Positions 36,046 through 44,525 of a DNA stretch of 64,000 bases are shown piece after piece. A program made the position numbers and the translations under genes. Under the pieces are notes generated by a model. The model did not search any database. It was given only the letters and a program-made list of their open reading frames with translations, and had not been told where the DNA came from. This DNA comes from Planobispora longispora (lineage in GTDB: Bacteria; Actinomycetota; Actinomycetes; Streptosporangiales; Streptosporangiaceae): positions 186,001 to 250,000 of the forward strand of contig NZ_BOOH01000016.1 in assembly GCF_016863135.1 (NCBI RefSeq), written 5' to 3'. Every line of letters begins with the position of its first letter. Position 1 is the first letter of the stretch.

Positions 36046-36173
36046 CGAGCGCATCCACGAAGGTGTCACCGCCGTACCCGAAAGCGATAGTCGATTAAAG
36101 AGTGCGGCCGCGAACGCGGGGCGTGCGGCCGAAATCACACGATTGATCCGCGACTCCGAGAAAGTGCCGTCCG

Positions 36174-37367
36174 ATGGTACAGAAAACATCTCAGCAGGAC
36201 GTTTCACCGAATGTGCAATCGTCCCGCCTCGAAACCCTCACCGGAATGCGGTTCGTCGCCGCCCTTCTGGTGTTCCTCACCCACGCCCTCCTCGGCGGCG
36301 CCCTGTTCGCCTCCAACTTCCAGTACGAGTACACCGAGTGGATCTTCCAGGGCGGCTGGGCCGGACTGGTCTACTTCTTCGTGCTGAGCGGTTTCGTCAT
36401 GACCTGGGCGCGCCGGCCGGGTGACAGCGCCCCGACGTTCTGGCGGCGCCGCGCCGTGCGGGTCTTCCCCAACTACTGGACCACGCTGGTGGTCTACATC
36501 GCGGTGCTCGGCCTGGTGCTCAGCACCCCCATCAACGGGGGGACCGTGGTGGCGCACGTCCTGGGGCTGCAGGCGTTCATACCGGACCTGATGACCCGGG
36601 TCGCCTTCAACCCGCCGACCTGGTCGCTCTCGGCCGAGCTGTTCTTCTACCTGTGCTTCCCGCTGCTCATCCGCCTCGTCGACCGGATCAGGCCCGAGCG
36701 GCTGTGGGCCTGGGCCGGCGGGGTGGTGGCGGCCGCCTTCGCGGTGCCGCTGCTGGCCCCGGTGCTGCTGCCCGCCTCCAAGCCCATCGAGGGCTTCGGC
36801 TGGCCGGAGCTGGAGATGTGGGTGATCCAGCAGTTCCCGCCGTTCCGGATGCTGGAGTTCGTCTTCGGCATCCTCCTGGCCAAGATCGTTCTCAGCGGCC
36901 GGAAGATTCCGGTGAACCTCGGCACCGCCGTCGCCCTCTTCGCCGTCGTCTTCGCGATCGCTCCGCTGATCCCCGAGCGGCTGAACATGGCGGCGATCCA
37001 CCTCGTCCCGGTCGGCCTCATCATCGCCGCGGCGGCCGTCAGGGACGGCCGGGGCCGTACCGGATGGCTCGCCAGCCGTCCGATGGTCGCGCTCGGAAAC
37101 CTGTCCTACGCCTTCTACATCTGGCACTACATGGTCATCGTCTACGCCCGCCCGCTGTTCGGGACGCCGGAGGGCTGGAGCACGCCCGTCGGCTGGGCCA
37201 TGCTGGGAGTGATGATCGCGATCACGCTGGCCATCGCCTGGGTGCAGTTCAAGCTGGTCGAGGAGCCGATGTTCCGGCGCTTCGCCACCTCCCGGCGCAA
37301 GCGTCCGGCGCACTCGGTCCCGGCGCGGTCCGTGGAGGAGCACGAGGGGGAGAAGGCCCTGCGGTGA
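36174..37367 (+). CDS. Acyltransferase family 3 membrane protein, copy 2
   Basis: The protein is 397 residues; the ribosome site is weak (GAGAAAG region). About ten membrane helices. It matches the copy at 21.6-22.8 kb block by block: LETLTGMRFVAALLVFLTHALL versus its LPSLTGMRFIAAFSVF, FFVLSGFVMTWARRPG, RRRAVRVFPNYWTTL, NPPTWSLSAELFFYLCFPLL and LVEEPMFRRF. The conserved His lies in FLTHALL. Two divergent copies in one cluster suggest two acylation events or one enzyme per acceptor. Likely an OafA-like acyl transfer to sugar or hydroxyl groups at the membrane. A terminator follows, shared with the convergent dehydratase gene. Confidence 0.9.
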   Translation: MVQKTSQQDVSPNVQSSRLETLTGMRFVAALLVFLTHALLGGALFASNFQYEYTEWIFQGGWAGLVYFFVLSGFVMTWARRPGDSAPTFWRRRAVRVFPNYWTTLVVYIAVLGLVLSTPINGGTVVAHVLGLQAFIPDLMTRVAFNPPTWSLSAELFFYLCFPLLIRLVDRIRPERLWAWAGGVVAAAFAVPLLAPVLLPASKPIEGFGWPELEMWVIQQFPPFRMLEFVFGILLAKIVLSGRKIPVNLGTAVALFAVVFAIAPLIPERLNMAAIHLVPVGLIIAAAAVRDGRGRTGWLASRPMVALGNLSYAFYIWHYMVIVYARPLFGTPEGWSTPVGWAMLGVMIAITLAIAWVQFKLVEEPMFRRFATSRRKRPAHSVPARSVEEHEGEKALR

Positions 37368-37398
37368 GGGCCTGACCGCCACGGGGAATCACCACGGA

Positions 37399-37439
37399 GA
37401 AGGCGGTGACCCGGTCCTCGCGACCGGGTCACCGCCTTC
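37399..37439. terminator. Bidirectional terminator (18-bp stem)
   Basis: The stem GAAGGCGGTGACCCGGTC / GACCGGGTCACCGCCTTC is perfect, with loop CTCGC. It lies between the convergent acyltransferase (stop 37367) and 2,3-dehydratase (stop 37449). Confidence 0.88.
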
Positions 37440-37448
37440 GTCTTCCCG

Positions 37449-38855
37449 TCAGAGGTTGCCCAGGCACAGCAGCAGGGTCCGCGCCTCGACGCCGAGGTAG
37501 TAGCTGTGCCGCTGCAGCGCCAGGAGCTGGTCGAACGCGATCCACGCGAAGTCCGGCGGCACCGGCAGCGGGAAGTCGTCGCCCGCCTCCACCACGAGGT
37601 AACGGGTCTCGGCGTGGAGGAAGCGCCCTCCCTCCTCCGACTGCACGACGTCGTAGCGCACGCCTTCGCGCGCCGACAGCACGTAGTCGAGGAACTCCGG
37701 GCGCCGGTCCGCCGGGGTGTCCGCGTGGTCGTCCATCGCGAACCGCACCGTGGGACCGAGCTCGATGGTGTCGCGGTAGCCCGGCAGGGCCTCCGCGCGC
37801 ACCAGCGCGTGCAGCCTCCCGCCGATGCGCCGGACCACGAGCCCCGCCAGGGTCAGGCCGTGCGGCGCGAGGAGCGGCTGCTTCCAGCTGGTCACCTCGC
37901 GGGTGCGGGCGTGGACCCGGACGCCGACGATGCTGAAGTGCCTGCCGTCCTCGGCGAGGATCCGCCCGGCGTCCCGGCGCCATCCCACCACGGAATCCAG
38001 CGGGACCAGCCGGGCGGAGAGCTCGTGGTGGCCCTTGCGGCCGGTGAACCAGCTGAGGATCTCCGTCATCGTGTGCAGGCCGCCGGGCTCCGGGCCGTCG
38101 CCGGCCGGAGCGCCGCCGCCGGCGCTGAGCAGGCACGCGAGAACCGTCCGCGCGTCCATGTTCATGACGTTGGGGAGCTTGAGCAGCTCGCGGATCTGCC
38201 CGAGGGTCAGCCAGCAGAAGTCCTCGTGGACGGGCACGTCGCCGGTGACCTCCACGACGACGTTCCGGTTGCGCTTGAGATGGAACCAGGCGCCCTGCTC
38301 CGACTGCAGGACGTCGACGAGGACCCGGCCCATGCCCGGCTCGGTGAAGTACTCGACGTAGCGGGCGCGCCTTCCCCGGTGCACCTGGGTGTAGTTGCTG
38401 GACGTCGCCTGGACCGTGGGCGACAGCTGCACCATGTGGAGGTTTCCGGGCTCCATCTTGGCCTGCATCAGGAAGTGCAGGACGCCGTCGAATTCCTTGG
38501 CGATTATCCCCAGGATGGCGATGTCCCGCTGCACCAGAATGGGCTGCCACCATTCTCTGGTGTGCCCGTGGTTCGCCTGGACGTGCAGTCCCGACACGCT
38601 GAAGAATCGGCCGCTGCGGTGTTCCAGGTTCCCCGTGTCCGGGGCGAAGTGCCAGCCGTCCGGCTCCGACAGCTGATCCAGCGTTATGCGTGTGCTCTCG
38701 AACGGCTGGTTTCTCTTCTCGGCGAGCCAGTCGTCGATGTACGGGCTCACCCGGGACTCGGTCGTCAGCGCCGAGGCGGTGATACGGGCGGCGAGGTCGG
38801 CAGGCGTGCCCATGCTGAGTTGGTGGAGTCGCGCAGGCAACGTGGGGCTCCCCAT
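37449..38855 (-). CDS. NDP-sugar 2,3-dehydratase
   Basis: The protein is 468 residues from ATG 38855; ATG 38813 is an alternative and longer readings to 38936 are unlikely. It is built from two homologous halves, each with a block such as GTPADL...WLAEKR, WHLRPDTGNLEHRSGRFF-like text, and repeats of VDVLQSEQGAWFHLKRNRN and YDVVQSEEGGRFLHAETRY, plus FCWLTLGQIRELL and FAWIAFDQLLALQ. This is the TylX3/EvaA/CalS14 family, which removes the 2-OH of an NDP-4-keto sugar to start 2-deoxy-sugar formation. It is divergent from the UDP-glucose dehydrogenase gene across a shared promoter region. Presence here means that the attached sugar is probably 2-deoxygenated. Confidence 0.92.
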   Translation of the reverse strand: MGSPTLPARLHQLSMGTPADLAARITASALTTESRVSPYIDDWLAEKRNQPFESTRITLDQLSEPDGWHFAPDTGNLEHRSGRFFSVSGLHVQANHGHTREWWQPILVQRDIAILGIIAKEFDGVLHFLMQAKMEPGNLHMVQLSPTVQATSSNYTQVHRGRRARYVEYFTEPGMGRVLVDVLQSEQGAWFHLKRNRNVVVEVTGDVPVHEDFCWLTLGQIRELLKLPNVMNMDARTVLACLLSAGGGAPAGDGPEPGGLHTMTEILSWFTGRKGHHELSARLVPLDSVVGWRRDAGRILAEDGRHFSIVGVRVHARTREVTSWKQPLLAPHGLTLAGLVVRRIGGRLHALVRAEALPGYRDTIELGPTVRFAMDDHADTPADRRPEFLDYVLSAREGVRYDVVQSEEGGRFLHAETRYLVVEAGDDFPLPVPPDFAWIAFDQLLALQRHSYYLGVEARTLLLCLGNL

Positions 38856-39020
38856 TGAGTGGTGTGATTTCGTGCATTTTCCTACGTTCGGATTTTGTGG
38901 CGCATCTTGTGAGTTGCGGAGTGGAAAAAGGTTCACAGCACCGCAGGAGATGCGTCGCCGACGCGCCGGTTGGCAGGCTGATATGGCACCGACACGCCAT
39001 ATTTCTGAGGTGGGTTACCC
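38856..39020. promoter_or_regulatory. Divergent promoter region of the sugar locus
   Basis: This 165-bp gap between the leftward 2,3-dehydratase and rightward UDP-glucose dehydrogenase is clearly richer in A+T than the flanks. GAGGTGGG lies just before 39021. It should hold two opposed promoters. No specific operator is recognised. Confidence 0.5.
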
Positions 39021-40370
39021 ATGGAATTCCTGTCTGATCAGGGAAATACCTCGGCCGCGGTAATCGGAATGGGCTATGTGGGATCGCCTATCGCGGCGGT
39101 GCTCGCCGAGCAGGGCGTGAACGTCGTGGGAATCGACGTCGACCCCGAACTGGTGGCCGGTCTCGCGCGACGCCGCTGCGCGTTCAGCGAGCCGGGGCTG
39201 GCGGAGCTGCTCTGCGACGGCCTGGACTCCGGTCGCCTGAGCGTCAGCACCGACTACGACCTGGTGGCCGGCGTGGACGTAGTGATCATCTCGGTGGGCA
39301 CGCCGGTCCGCGGCACCGAACTCGTCGACGACTACCTGCGGAGCGCGTGCGCCGAACTGGCCAAACGGCTGCGCAGGGGCCAGCTCGTCATCCTCAAGAG
39401 CACGGTGCCGCCGGGGACGACCAGGGACGTGGTCGTCCCGCTGCTGGAGGAGAGCGGCCTGGTCGCGGGGAAGGACTTCGGACTGGCCTTCTGCCCCGAG
39501 CGGCTGTCGGAGGGCCACGCCCTGCGCGAGCTGCGGACGTTCCCCATCATCGTGGGCGGGCTGTGCCGCGAGAGCGCGGCGGCCGCGGCGCGCTTCTGGC
39601 GGCGGACGATCGGCGTCGAGATCATCAGCTGCGAGTCGCCGGAGAGCGCCGAGACGGTGAAGCTGGCCAGCAACTGGTGGATCGACCACAACATCGCCAT
39701 GGCCAACGAGCTGGCCAAGCTCTGCGGCGCCCTGGACGTGGACGTGCTGGAAGTGATCAGCGCGGCCAACACGATGCCCAAGGGCTCGGGGAACGTCAAC
39801 ATCCTGCTGCCGAGCGTGGGCGTGGGCGGATCGTGCCTCACCAAGGACCCGTGGATGGTCTGGCGGGCGGCCCGGGACCGCGATGTCCAGCTGAACACGA
39901 TCGGCGCCGCGCGGGAGGTCAACGACTCCATGCCGGGCTACACCGTCGATCTGATCGTCGAGGAGCTGGCGAAGTCCGGCAGGCGGCCGGACGGCGCGAA
40001 GATCGCGGTACTGGGCGTCGCCTTCAAGAACAACACCGGCGACCTGCGCGCCACCCCGGCGCTGCCGGTCGTGACCATGCTGCGGGAGGCCGGCGCGGAG
40101 GTGGCCGTCTTCGACCCGCTCGCGGACCCCGGCGAGGTCAAGAAGCTCTTCGACCTGGTGCCGGTCCAGACGGCGCGGGAGGCGCTGGCCGGGGCCGACT
40201 GCATCGCCGTCCTGGCGTGGCACGACGAGTTCACGGAGATCGACTTCGTCGCCCTGCGGGACCTCGTGGCGCCGGCGTGCGTCATCGTCGACGGCCGTGC
40301 CTACTATCCGCGCAGCACCATCGAGCATCTCCGGAGGCACGGGTACGCCTACCGGGGGATCGGCAGGTAG
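39021..40370 (+). CDS. UDP-glucose 6-dehydrogenase
   Basis: The protein is 449 residues, ATG after GAGGTGGG. N-terminal NAD site VIGMGYVGSPIAAVLAEQG, then STVPPGTTRDVV, FCPERLSEGHAL, ASNWWIDHNIAMANEL and the catalytic-Cys motif VGVGGSCLTKDP. The C-terminal domain has LGVAFKNNTGDLRATPAL. This is the UDP-glucose/GDP-mannose dehydrogenase family; the next gene's decarboxylase points to UDP-glucose as substrate and UDP-glucuronate as product, as with CalS8 of calicheamicin and the maduropeptin sugar pathway. FCPER instead of FNPEFL is a variation in the substrate loop. It heads a four-gene operon. Confidence 0.93.
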   Translation: MEFLSDQGNTSAAVIGMGYVGSPIAAVLAEQGVNVVGIDVDPELVAGLARRRCAFSEPGLAELLCDGLDSGRLSVSTDYDLVAGVDVVIISVGTPVRGTELVDDYLRSACAELAKRLRRGQLVILKSTVPPGTTRDVVVPLLEESGLVAGKDFGLAFCPERLSEGHALRELRTFPIIVGGLCRESAAAAARFWRRTIGVEIISCESPESAETVKLASNWWIDHNIAMANELAKLCGALDVDVLEVISAANTMPKGSGNVNILLPSVGVGGSCLTKDPWMVWRAARDRDVQLNTIGAAREVNDSMPGYTVDLIVEELAKSGRRPDGAKIAVLGVAFKNNTGDLRATPALPVVTMLREAGAEVAVFDPLADPGEVKKLFDLVPVQTAREALAGADCIAVLAWHDEFTEIDFVALRDLVAPACVIVDGRAYYPRSTIEHLRRHGYAYRGIGR

Positions 40371-40375
40371 CGGCG

Positions 40376-41443
40376 ATGGCACGAGTCGTGGTCACGGGCG
40401 GGTGCGGGTTCCTGGGCAGCCACCTCGTCGACGAGCTGGTCCGCCGGGGTGACGAGGTCGTCGTGTTCGACGGCGGGGCGCCGCCCGGCGGGTCCCCGTC
40501 GCCCGCCGTCCGGTACGTCAGCGGGGACATCCGGGACGCGGCTCAGCTGGCCGAGGCGGTGACCGGCGGCGTCGACATCGTCTACCACCTGGCCGCCGTC
40601 GTCGGCGTCGACCGCTACCTCGCCAGCCCGGTCGACGTCATCGACATCAACCTCCTCGGCACCCGGAACGTCCTGGACCTCTGCGCCGGCGTGGGGGCGA
40701 AGGTCGTCGTCGCGAGCACCAGCGAGGTCTTCGGCAAGAACCCCGCCGTGCCCTGGCGGGAAGACGACGACCGGGTGCTGGGCAGCACCGCCGTGGACCG
40801 GTGGTGCTACTCGTCCAGCAAGGCGCTGGGCGAGCACCTCACCTTCGCCTTCGTCCGCGACCGCGGGCTCAGGGCGGCCGTCGTGCGCTATTTCAACGTG
40901 TACGGCCCGCGGCAGCGCCCCGCGTTCGTCGTCAGCCGGAGCATCCACCGGGCCCTGAACGGACAGCCGCAGGTGGTCTACGACGACGGCGGCCAGACGA
41001 GGTGCTTCACCTTCGTCCGGGACGCGATCGACGCGACGATCACCGTCGGCGCCAGCGAGGCCGCCGACGGCGAGTGCTTCAACGTCGGCAGCTCGGTCGA
41101 GACGACGGTGGCCGAGCTGAGCGCGATGGTCGCGGAGCTGACGGGCACCGGGGCGGCGGTGCCGGTCCGGACCCGGGAGCATCTCGGCGACCGCTACCAG
41201 GACCTGCGCAGGCGGGTGCCGGACACCGCCAAGATCAGGCGGATGCTCGGCTGGCGGTGCACGACGGACCTGCGCGAGGGACTGGCCAGGACCATCGAGT
41301 GGGCGCGGCGGAACCCGTGGTGGCTCGCCCAGCCCGACAGCGGCGTCGGGCCGGGCGACGCGGGGCCCGGCGGCACCGGAACGGACGGCGAGCGGCCCGG
41401 CGCCGGGTCGGGGGACAGGCCGTCCGTGACGACGACAGTCTGA
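40376..41443 (+). CDS. UDP-glucuronate decarboxylase-like SDR
   Basis: The protein is 355 residues, starting six bases after the dehydrogenase stop. It is an extended SDR with VVTGGCGFLGSHLVDEL, DIVYHLAAVVGVDRYL and catalytic Tyr/Lys in WCYSSSKALGEHL. FNVYGPRQRP and GQTRCFTFVRDAIDA are in place. The position directly after UDP-glucose dehydrogenase, and the lack of other pentose-forming enzymes, suggest UDP-glucuronate decarboxylase (UXS/CalS9 group). Because later enzymes need a 4-keto sugar and no separate 4-oxidase is seen, it may release UDP-4-keto-pentose rather than UDP-xylose, as ArnA does (inference). The C-terminal 30 residues are Gly/Asp/Pro-rich and variable. Confidence 0.88.
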   Translation: MARVVVTGGCGFLGSHLVDELVRRGDEVVVFDGGAPPGGSPSPAVRYVSGDIRDAAQLAEAVTGGVDIVYHLAAVVGVDRYLASPVDVIDINLLGTRNVLDLCAGVGAKVVVASTSEVFGKNPAVPWREDDDRVLGSTAVDRWCYSSSKALGEHLTFAFVRDRGLRAAVVRYFNVYGPRQRPAFVVSRSIHRALNGQPQVVYDDGGQTRCFTFVRDAIDATITVGASEAADGECFNVGSSVETTVAELSAMVAELTGTGAAVPVRTREHLGDRYQDLRRRVPDTAKIRRMLGWRCTTDLREGLARTIEWARRNPWWLAQPDSGVGPGDAGPGGTGTDGERPGAGSGDRPSVTTTV

Positions 41444-41454
41444 GGAGAAACCGC

Positions 41455-42069
41455 ATGACCCTGCCCGGCACCATCCGGACGGTCTCGACGCGCGAGGTGT
41501 ACCGCAACAGGTGGCTGTCGTTCCGCGAGGACGTGGTGGAGCGCGCGGACGGCACCCGCGGCATCTACTCGGTGGTCGACAGGCCCGACTACGCCGTGGT
41601 GATCGCCGCGGACGGCGGCGGGTTCCACCTGGTCGAGCAGTACCGGTACCCGATACGCGGGCGGTACTGGGAGTTCCCGCAGGGCTGCTTCCCCCAGGGA
41701 CGGACGGGCACGGCGGAGGAGCTGGCACGCGCCGAGCTGGCCGAGGAGACCGGGCTGAGCGCGGCGTCGTGGACACCGCTCGGCAGGCTCTTCGGCTGGC
41801 ACGGCGCCAGCGGGCAGTCCTTCACCGTGTTCCTGGCCACCGGCCTGAGCGCGGGCGTGCCCCAGCGCGAGCACGAGGAGCAGGACATGCGCCACCGCTG
41901 GGTCTCACGCGGGGAGTTCGAGCAGATGATCCGCGCGGGCAGCATCCGCGACGATTCCACCGTCGCCGCCTACCTGCTGCTGCTGATGCACGAGCGGGCC
42001 GGGGAGGAGCCGGCCGTGAACGGCCGCATTCATGGAGATGCGCGGCCCACGCACCGCTGCGACGGTTAG
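41455..42069 (+). CDS. Nudix hydrolase (ADP-ribose pyrophosphatase-like)
   Basis: The protein is 204 residues, ATG after TGAGGAGA. The fold pattern is that of ADP-ribose/NDP-sugar pyrophosphatases: YAVVIAADGGGFHLVEQYRYPIRGRYWEFPQG, then a Nudix box GTAEELARAELAEETGL. The box keeps the Glu residues that bind metal but has Ala where the usual Arg-Glu pair begins. The gene sits between the decarboxylase and the aminotransferase, an unexpected position for a hydrolase of nucleotide sugars. It may remove off-pathway UDP-sugars or hydrolyse a precursor. Not essential by chemistry for making the sugar, so its role is open. Confidence 0.88.
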   Translation: MTLPGTIRTVSTREVYRNRWLSFREDVVERADGTRGIYSVVDRPDYAVVIAADGGGFHLVEQYRYPIRGRYWEFPQGCFPQGRTGTAEELARAELAEETGLSAASWTPLGRLFGWHGASGQSFTVFLATGLSAGVPQREHEEQDMRHRWVSRGEFEQMIRAGSIRDDSTVAAYLLLLMHERAGEEPAVNGRIHGDARPTHRCDG

Positions 42070-42107
42070 CTCATCCCGCCATGTCTGACCTGAGACAAGG
42101 AGTGCCG

Positions 42108-43304
42108 ATGGGCAAAATGATCAATGTCGTGCAGCCGTCGCTGGGCGAGCGCGAGCTCGCGGCGGTGCGGGAGGTGTTCGAGAGCAACTGGGTCGGCCGC
42201 GGTCCCCGTACCGGCGAGTTCGAGGCGGCCTTCGCGCGGCATCTCGGCGTGGGCCGCGAGCACGTCACGTCGGCCAACTCGTGCAGCTCGGCCACGTTCG
42301 TCGCGATGGAGCTGCTCGGCCTCCGGCCCGGCGACGAGGTCGTGCTGCCGACGGTGAGCTTCGTCGCCGCCGGCAACGCGATCGCCGCCCGCGGCGCCCG
42401 GCCGGTCTTCTGCGACGTCGACGAGCACACGTTGAACCCGAGCGCGGCCGACATCGAGGCGGCGCTGACCGAGCGCACCAGAGCCGTGGTGATCCTGCAC
42501 TACGGGGGCCATCCGGGCGCCGTCGCGGAGATCGCGCAGCTGTGCCGGGACCGCGGCGTCCATCTGATCGAGGACGCCGCCCTGGCGATCGCCTCCACCG
42601 TGGACGGGCGCGCCTGCGGAACGTTCGGCGACATGGGCGTGTGGAGCTTCGACCACGCCAAGATCGTGGTCACCGTGGACGGCGGCATGCTGTACGTCCG
42701 CGACCCCGAGCTCGCCGCCCGCGCGCCCAAGGTCGCCTATCTCGGCCTGGAGCCGCGCGCCGCCGCGTCCGCGTCGCCCGCGTCCTTCCACAGCGGCTAC
42801 GACCAGGCGCTGCGCTCGAAGACCCGCTGGTGGGACTACGACGTCGTGTCGTTCTCCGGCCGCTCCACCACCAACGACGTGCTGTCGGCCATCGGCGTCG
42901 TCCAGCTGGACAGGCTGGGGGAGTTCATCGCCCGCCGCCGGGAGGTCGCCGGGGCCTACGACGCGGGCCTGGCCGGCCTGGCCGGCGTGCGCGTGCCGCC
43001 CCCGCTGCCCGCCGGGCACACCTCCTCGTACTTCATGTACTGGCTGCAGTTCGAGGACGACATCCGCGACGAGATCGCGCGCGACCTCTTCGAGCGCGGC
43101 ATCTACACCACCTTCCGCTACCCCCTCATGCACCAGGTCAAGGCGTACGGCTCGGACGCCGTGCTGCCCCGGGCCGAGGCCGCGGCGGCCAGGACGCTGC
43201 TCCTGCCGATCCACCAGTCGCTGTCCGACGCCGACGTCGACCGGGTCGTCACCGAGGTGCGCGCCTGCGTGACCGCCCGGCGCCGCCGCACCCGGGCGGC
43301 CTGA
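42108..43304 (+). CDS. DegT/DnrJ/EryC1 PLP-dependent sugar aminotransferase
   Basis: The protein is 398 residues from ATG 42108, chosen for AAGGAG upstream; ATG 42081 is a longer option. Family marks: SNWVGRGPRTGEFEAAFA, SANSCSSATFVAMELLGL for the phosphate of PLP, DEVVLPTVSFVAAGNAI, LIEDAALAIAS with the Asp contacting the ring nitrogen, and the Schiff-base Lys in WSFDHAKIVVTVDGG. It transfers an amino group to a keto sugar. With the 4-keto intermediates expected in this route it would install the 4-amino group, like CalS13 or the maduropeptin enzyme (inference). It closes the rightward sugar operon and is convergent with the ketoreductase across a repeat-rich gap. Confidence 0.93.
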   Translation: MGKMINVVQPSLGERELAAVREVFESNWVGRGPRTGEFEAAFARHLGVGREHVTSANSCSSATFVAMELLGLRPGDEVVLPTVSFVAAGNAIAARGARPVFCDVDEHTLNPSAADIEAALTERTRAVVILHYGGHPGAVAEIAQLCRDRGVHLIEDAALAIASTVDGRACGTFGDMGVWSFDHAKIVVTVDGGMLYVRDPELAARAPKVAYLGLEPRAAASASPASFHSGYDQALRSKTRWWDYDVVSFSGRSTTNDVLSAIGVVQLDRLGEFIARRREVAGAYDAGLAGLAGVRVPPPLPAGHTSSYFMYWLQFEDDIRDEIARDLFERGIYTTFRYPLMHQVKAYGSDAVLPRAEAAAARTLLLPIHQSLSDADVDRVVTEVRACVTARRRRTRAA

Positions 43305-43388
43305 CGGGACCCGCCGTCCGGCCGGGTGGAGGGACCGGCCGGACCCCCCGGCGGGGAACCCGGCCGGACTCGGGGTTCTGGCAGAAAA

Positions 43389-43519
43389 GGCTCCCTGACC
43401 AGGTAAGACTCCCTGACCAGGCAAGGCCCCCAACCAGGCAGGACTCCCTGGCCGGGAAAGGTTCAGAGCCTGACCAGGAGATCCCGGGAAAGGTTCAGAG
43501 CCTGACCAGGAGATCCCGG
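43389..43519. repeat. Tandem repeats at convergent sugar-operon junction
   Basis: From 43452 to 43519 there are 2.1 perfect copies of a 32-base unit (unit 1 at 43453-43484, unit 2 at 43485-43516). Unit 2 contains the stop codon and last codons of the ketoreductase gene (RDLLVRL); unit 1 repeats them just downstream. From 43389 to 43456 several degenerate CTCCCTGACCAGG-like units lie nearby. This looks like recent slippage or duplication. Confidence 0.9.
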
Positions 43520-44517
43520 CCGGCCTCGATCCGGTGCGCCGTCTCGCCGATGCGGGCGACCAGCTCGGCGGTGCGGACGGCCGTCGCCGACCATTCCCGG
43601 TGATGCGGGTCGTGCCCCAGGACGCGGGCGGCCTCGACCGCCCCGGCGAACGCGGTCACACTCGCGCCGAGCTGGTGCTCGGCGGGCAGGGTGATCTCCT
43701 CGACATGATCCTGGGACACGATGCGCAGGGTCGGGGCGTACCACGGGGGCGGCGTGAAGGCCCGCTCCACGGTGAGCTGGCCGCCGCTGCCCCAGAGCCG
43801 GTAGCGCGAGCCGAAGCTGTGCTCGAAGCCGAAGTTCCCCGTGGCGATCACGCCGTCCGGTGAGGACGCGACGAAGCTGCCCGCGACGTCCACGCCGAAG
43901 CGCGGGTCGCACCGCAGCACGGCGCCCGCCACGGTCAGGTCGTCGCCGAGGAAGTACTGCATCGCCCGTGTCGCGTAGACGCCGAGGTCGAGCAGGGCCC
44001 CGCCGCCCAGCTCGGGCCGGTAGCGCACGTCGCCGTCGGGCATGGGCGGGAAGCAGAAGGAGGCCTCCAGGTGCCGCAGCCGGCCGATGCGGCCCTCCTC
44101 CAGCAGGGCGCGCACGCGCCGGTGCTGCCCGTGGTGCTCGAAGCCGAAGTTCTCCCGCAGGACCAGGCCGCGCTCACCGGCCAGCGCGGCCAGCGCGGCG
44201 GTCTCCCGGACCGTGACGGCCAGCGGCTTCTCCGACAGGACGTGCTTGCCGGCCTCCAGCGCCGCGTGCGCCCACTCGTAGTGCAGGGCGTTGGGGAGTG
44301 CGATGTACACGGCGTCGACGTCCGTACGGCGCAGCAGGTCCCGGTAGCCCGTCACGGGCTCGCAGCGGAACTTCTCCGCGAAGGCCGCCGCCCGGGCGCG
44401 GTCCCGGCTCGCGACGGCGGCCAGGCGGGTCGCGGGGTTGTCCCGGATGACGGGGAGCATGCTGCGGTCGCCGAACGCCGAGCATCCGATCGCGCCGAAG
44501 CGCAGGAGGCCGTCCAC
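43495..44517 (-). CDS. Gfo/Idh/MocA oxidoreductase (sugar 3-ketoreductase)
   Basis: The protein is 340 residues, most likely from GTG 44517, eight bases after the preceding C-methyltransferase stop. N-terminal LRFGAIGCSAFGDRSMLPV for NAD(P), VDAVYIALPNALHYEWAHAALEAGKHVLSEKPLA with the EKP active-site Lys, and GGGALLDLGVYATRAMQYF. In deoxysugar routes this family reduces the 3-keto group left by the 2,3-dehydratase (as CalS12 and similar enzymes do). The presence of both enzymes supports a 2-deoxy-3-hydroxy sugar. It is in the leftward operon with the C-methyltransferase and glycosyltransferase. Its 3' end is duplicated just downstream as a 32-base repeat. Confidence 0.9.
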   Translation of the reverse strand: MDGLLRFGAIGCSAFGDRSMLPVIRDNPATRLAAVASRDRARAAAFAEKFRCEPVTGYRDLLRRTDVDAVYIALPNALHYEWAHAALEAGKHVLSEKPLAVTVRETAALAALAGERGLVLRENFGFEHHGQHRRVRALLEEGRIGRLRHLEASFCFPPMPDGDVRYRPELGGGALLDLGVYATRAMQYFLGDDLTVAGAVLRCDPRFGVDVAGSFVASSPDGVIATGNFGFEHSFGSRYRLWGSGGQLTVERAFTPPPWYAPTLRIVSQDHVEEITLPAEHQLGASVTAFAGAVEAARVLGHDPHHREWSATAVRTAELVARIGETAHRIEAGRDLLVRL

Positions 44518-44525
44518 GGGCGTCG

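Noticed and set aside
41501-42060. Long alternate-frame protein spanning the Nudix gene into the aminotransferase
   Set aside because: Only the part from 42108 shows aminotransferase motifs, and that start has AAGGAG.
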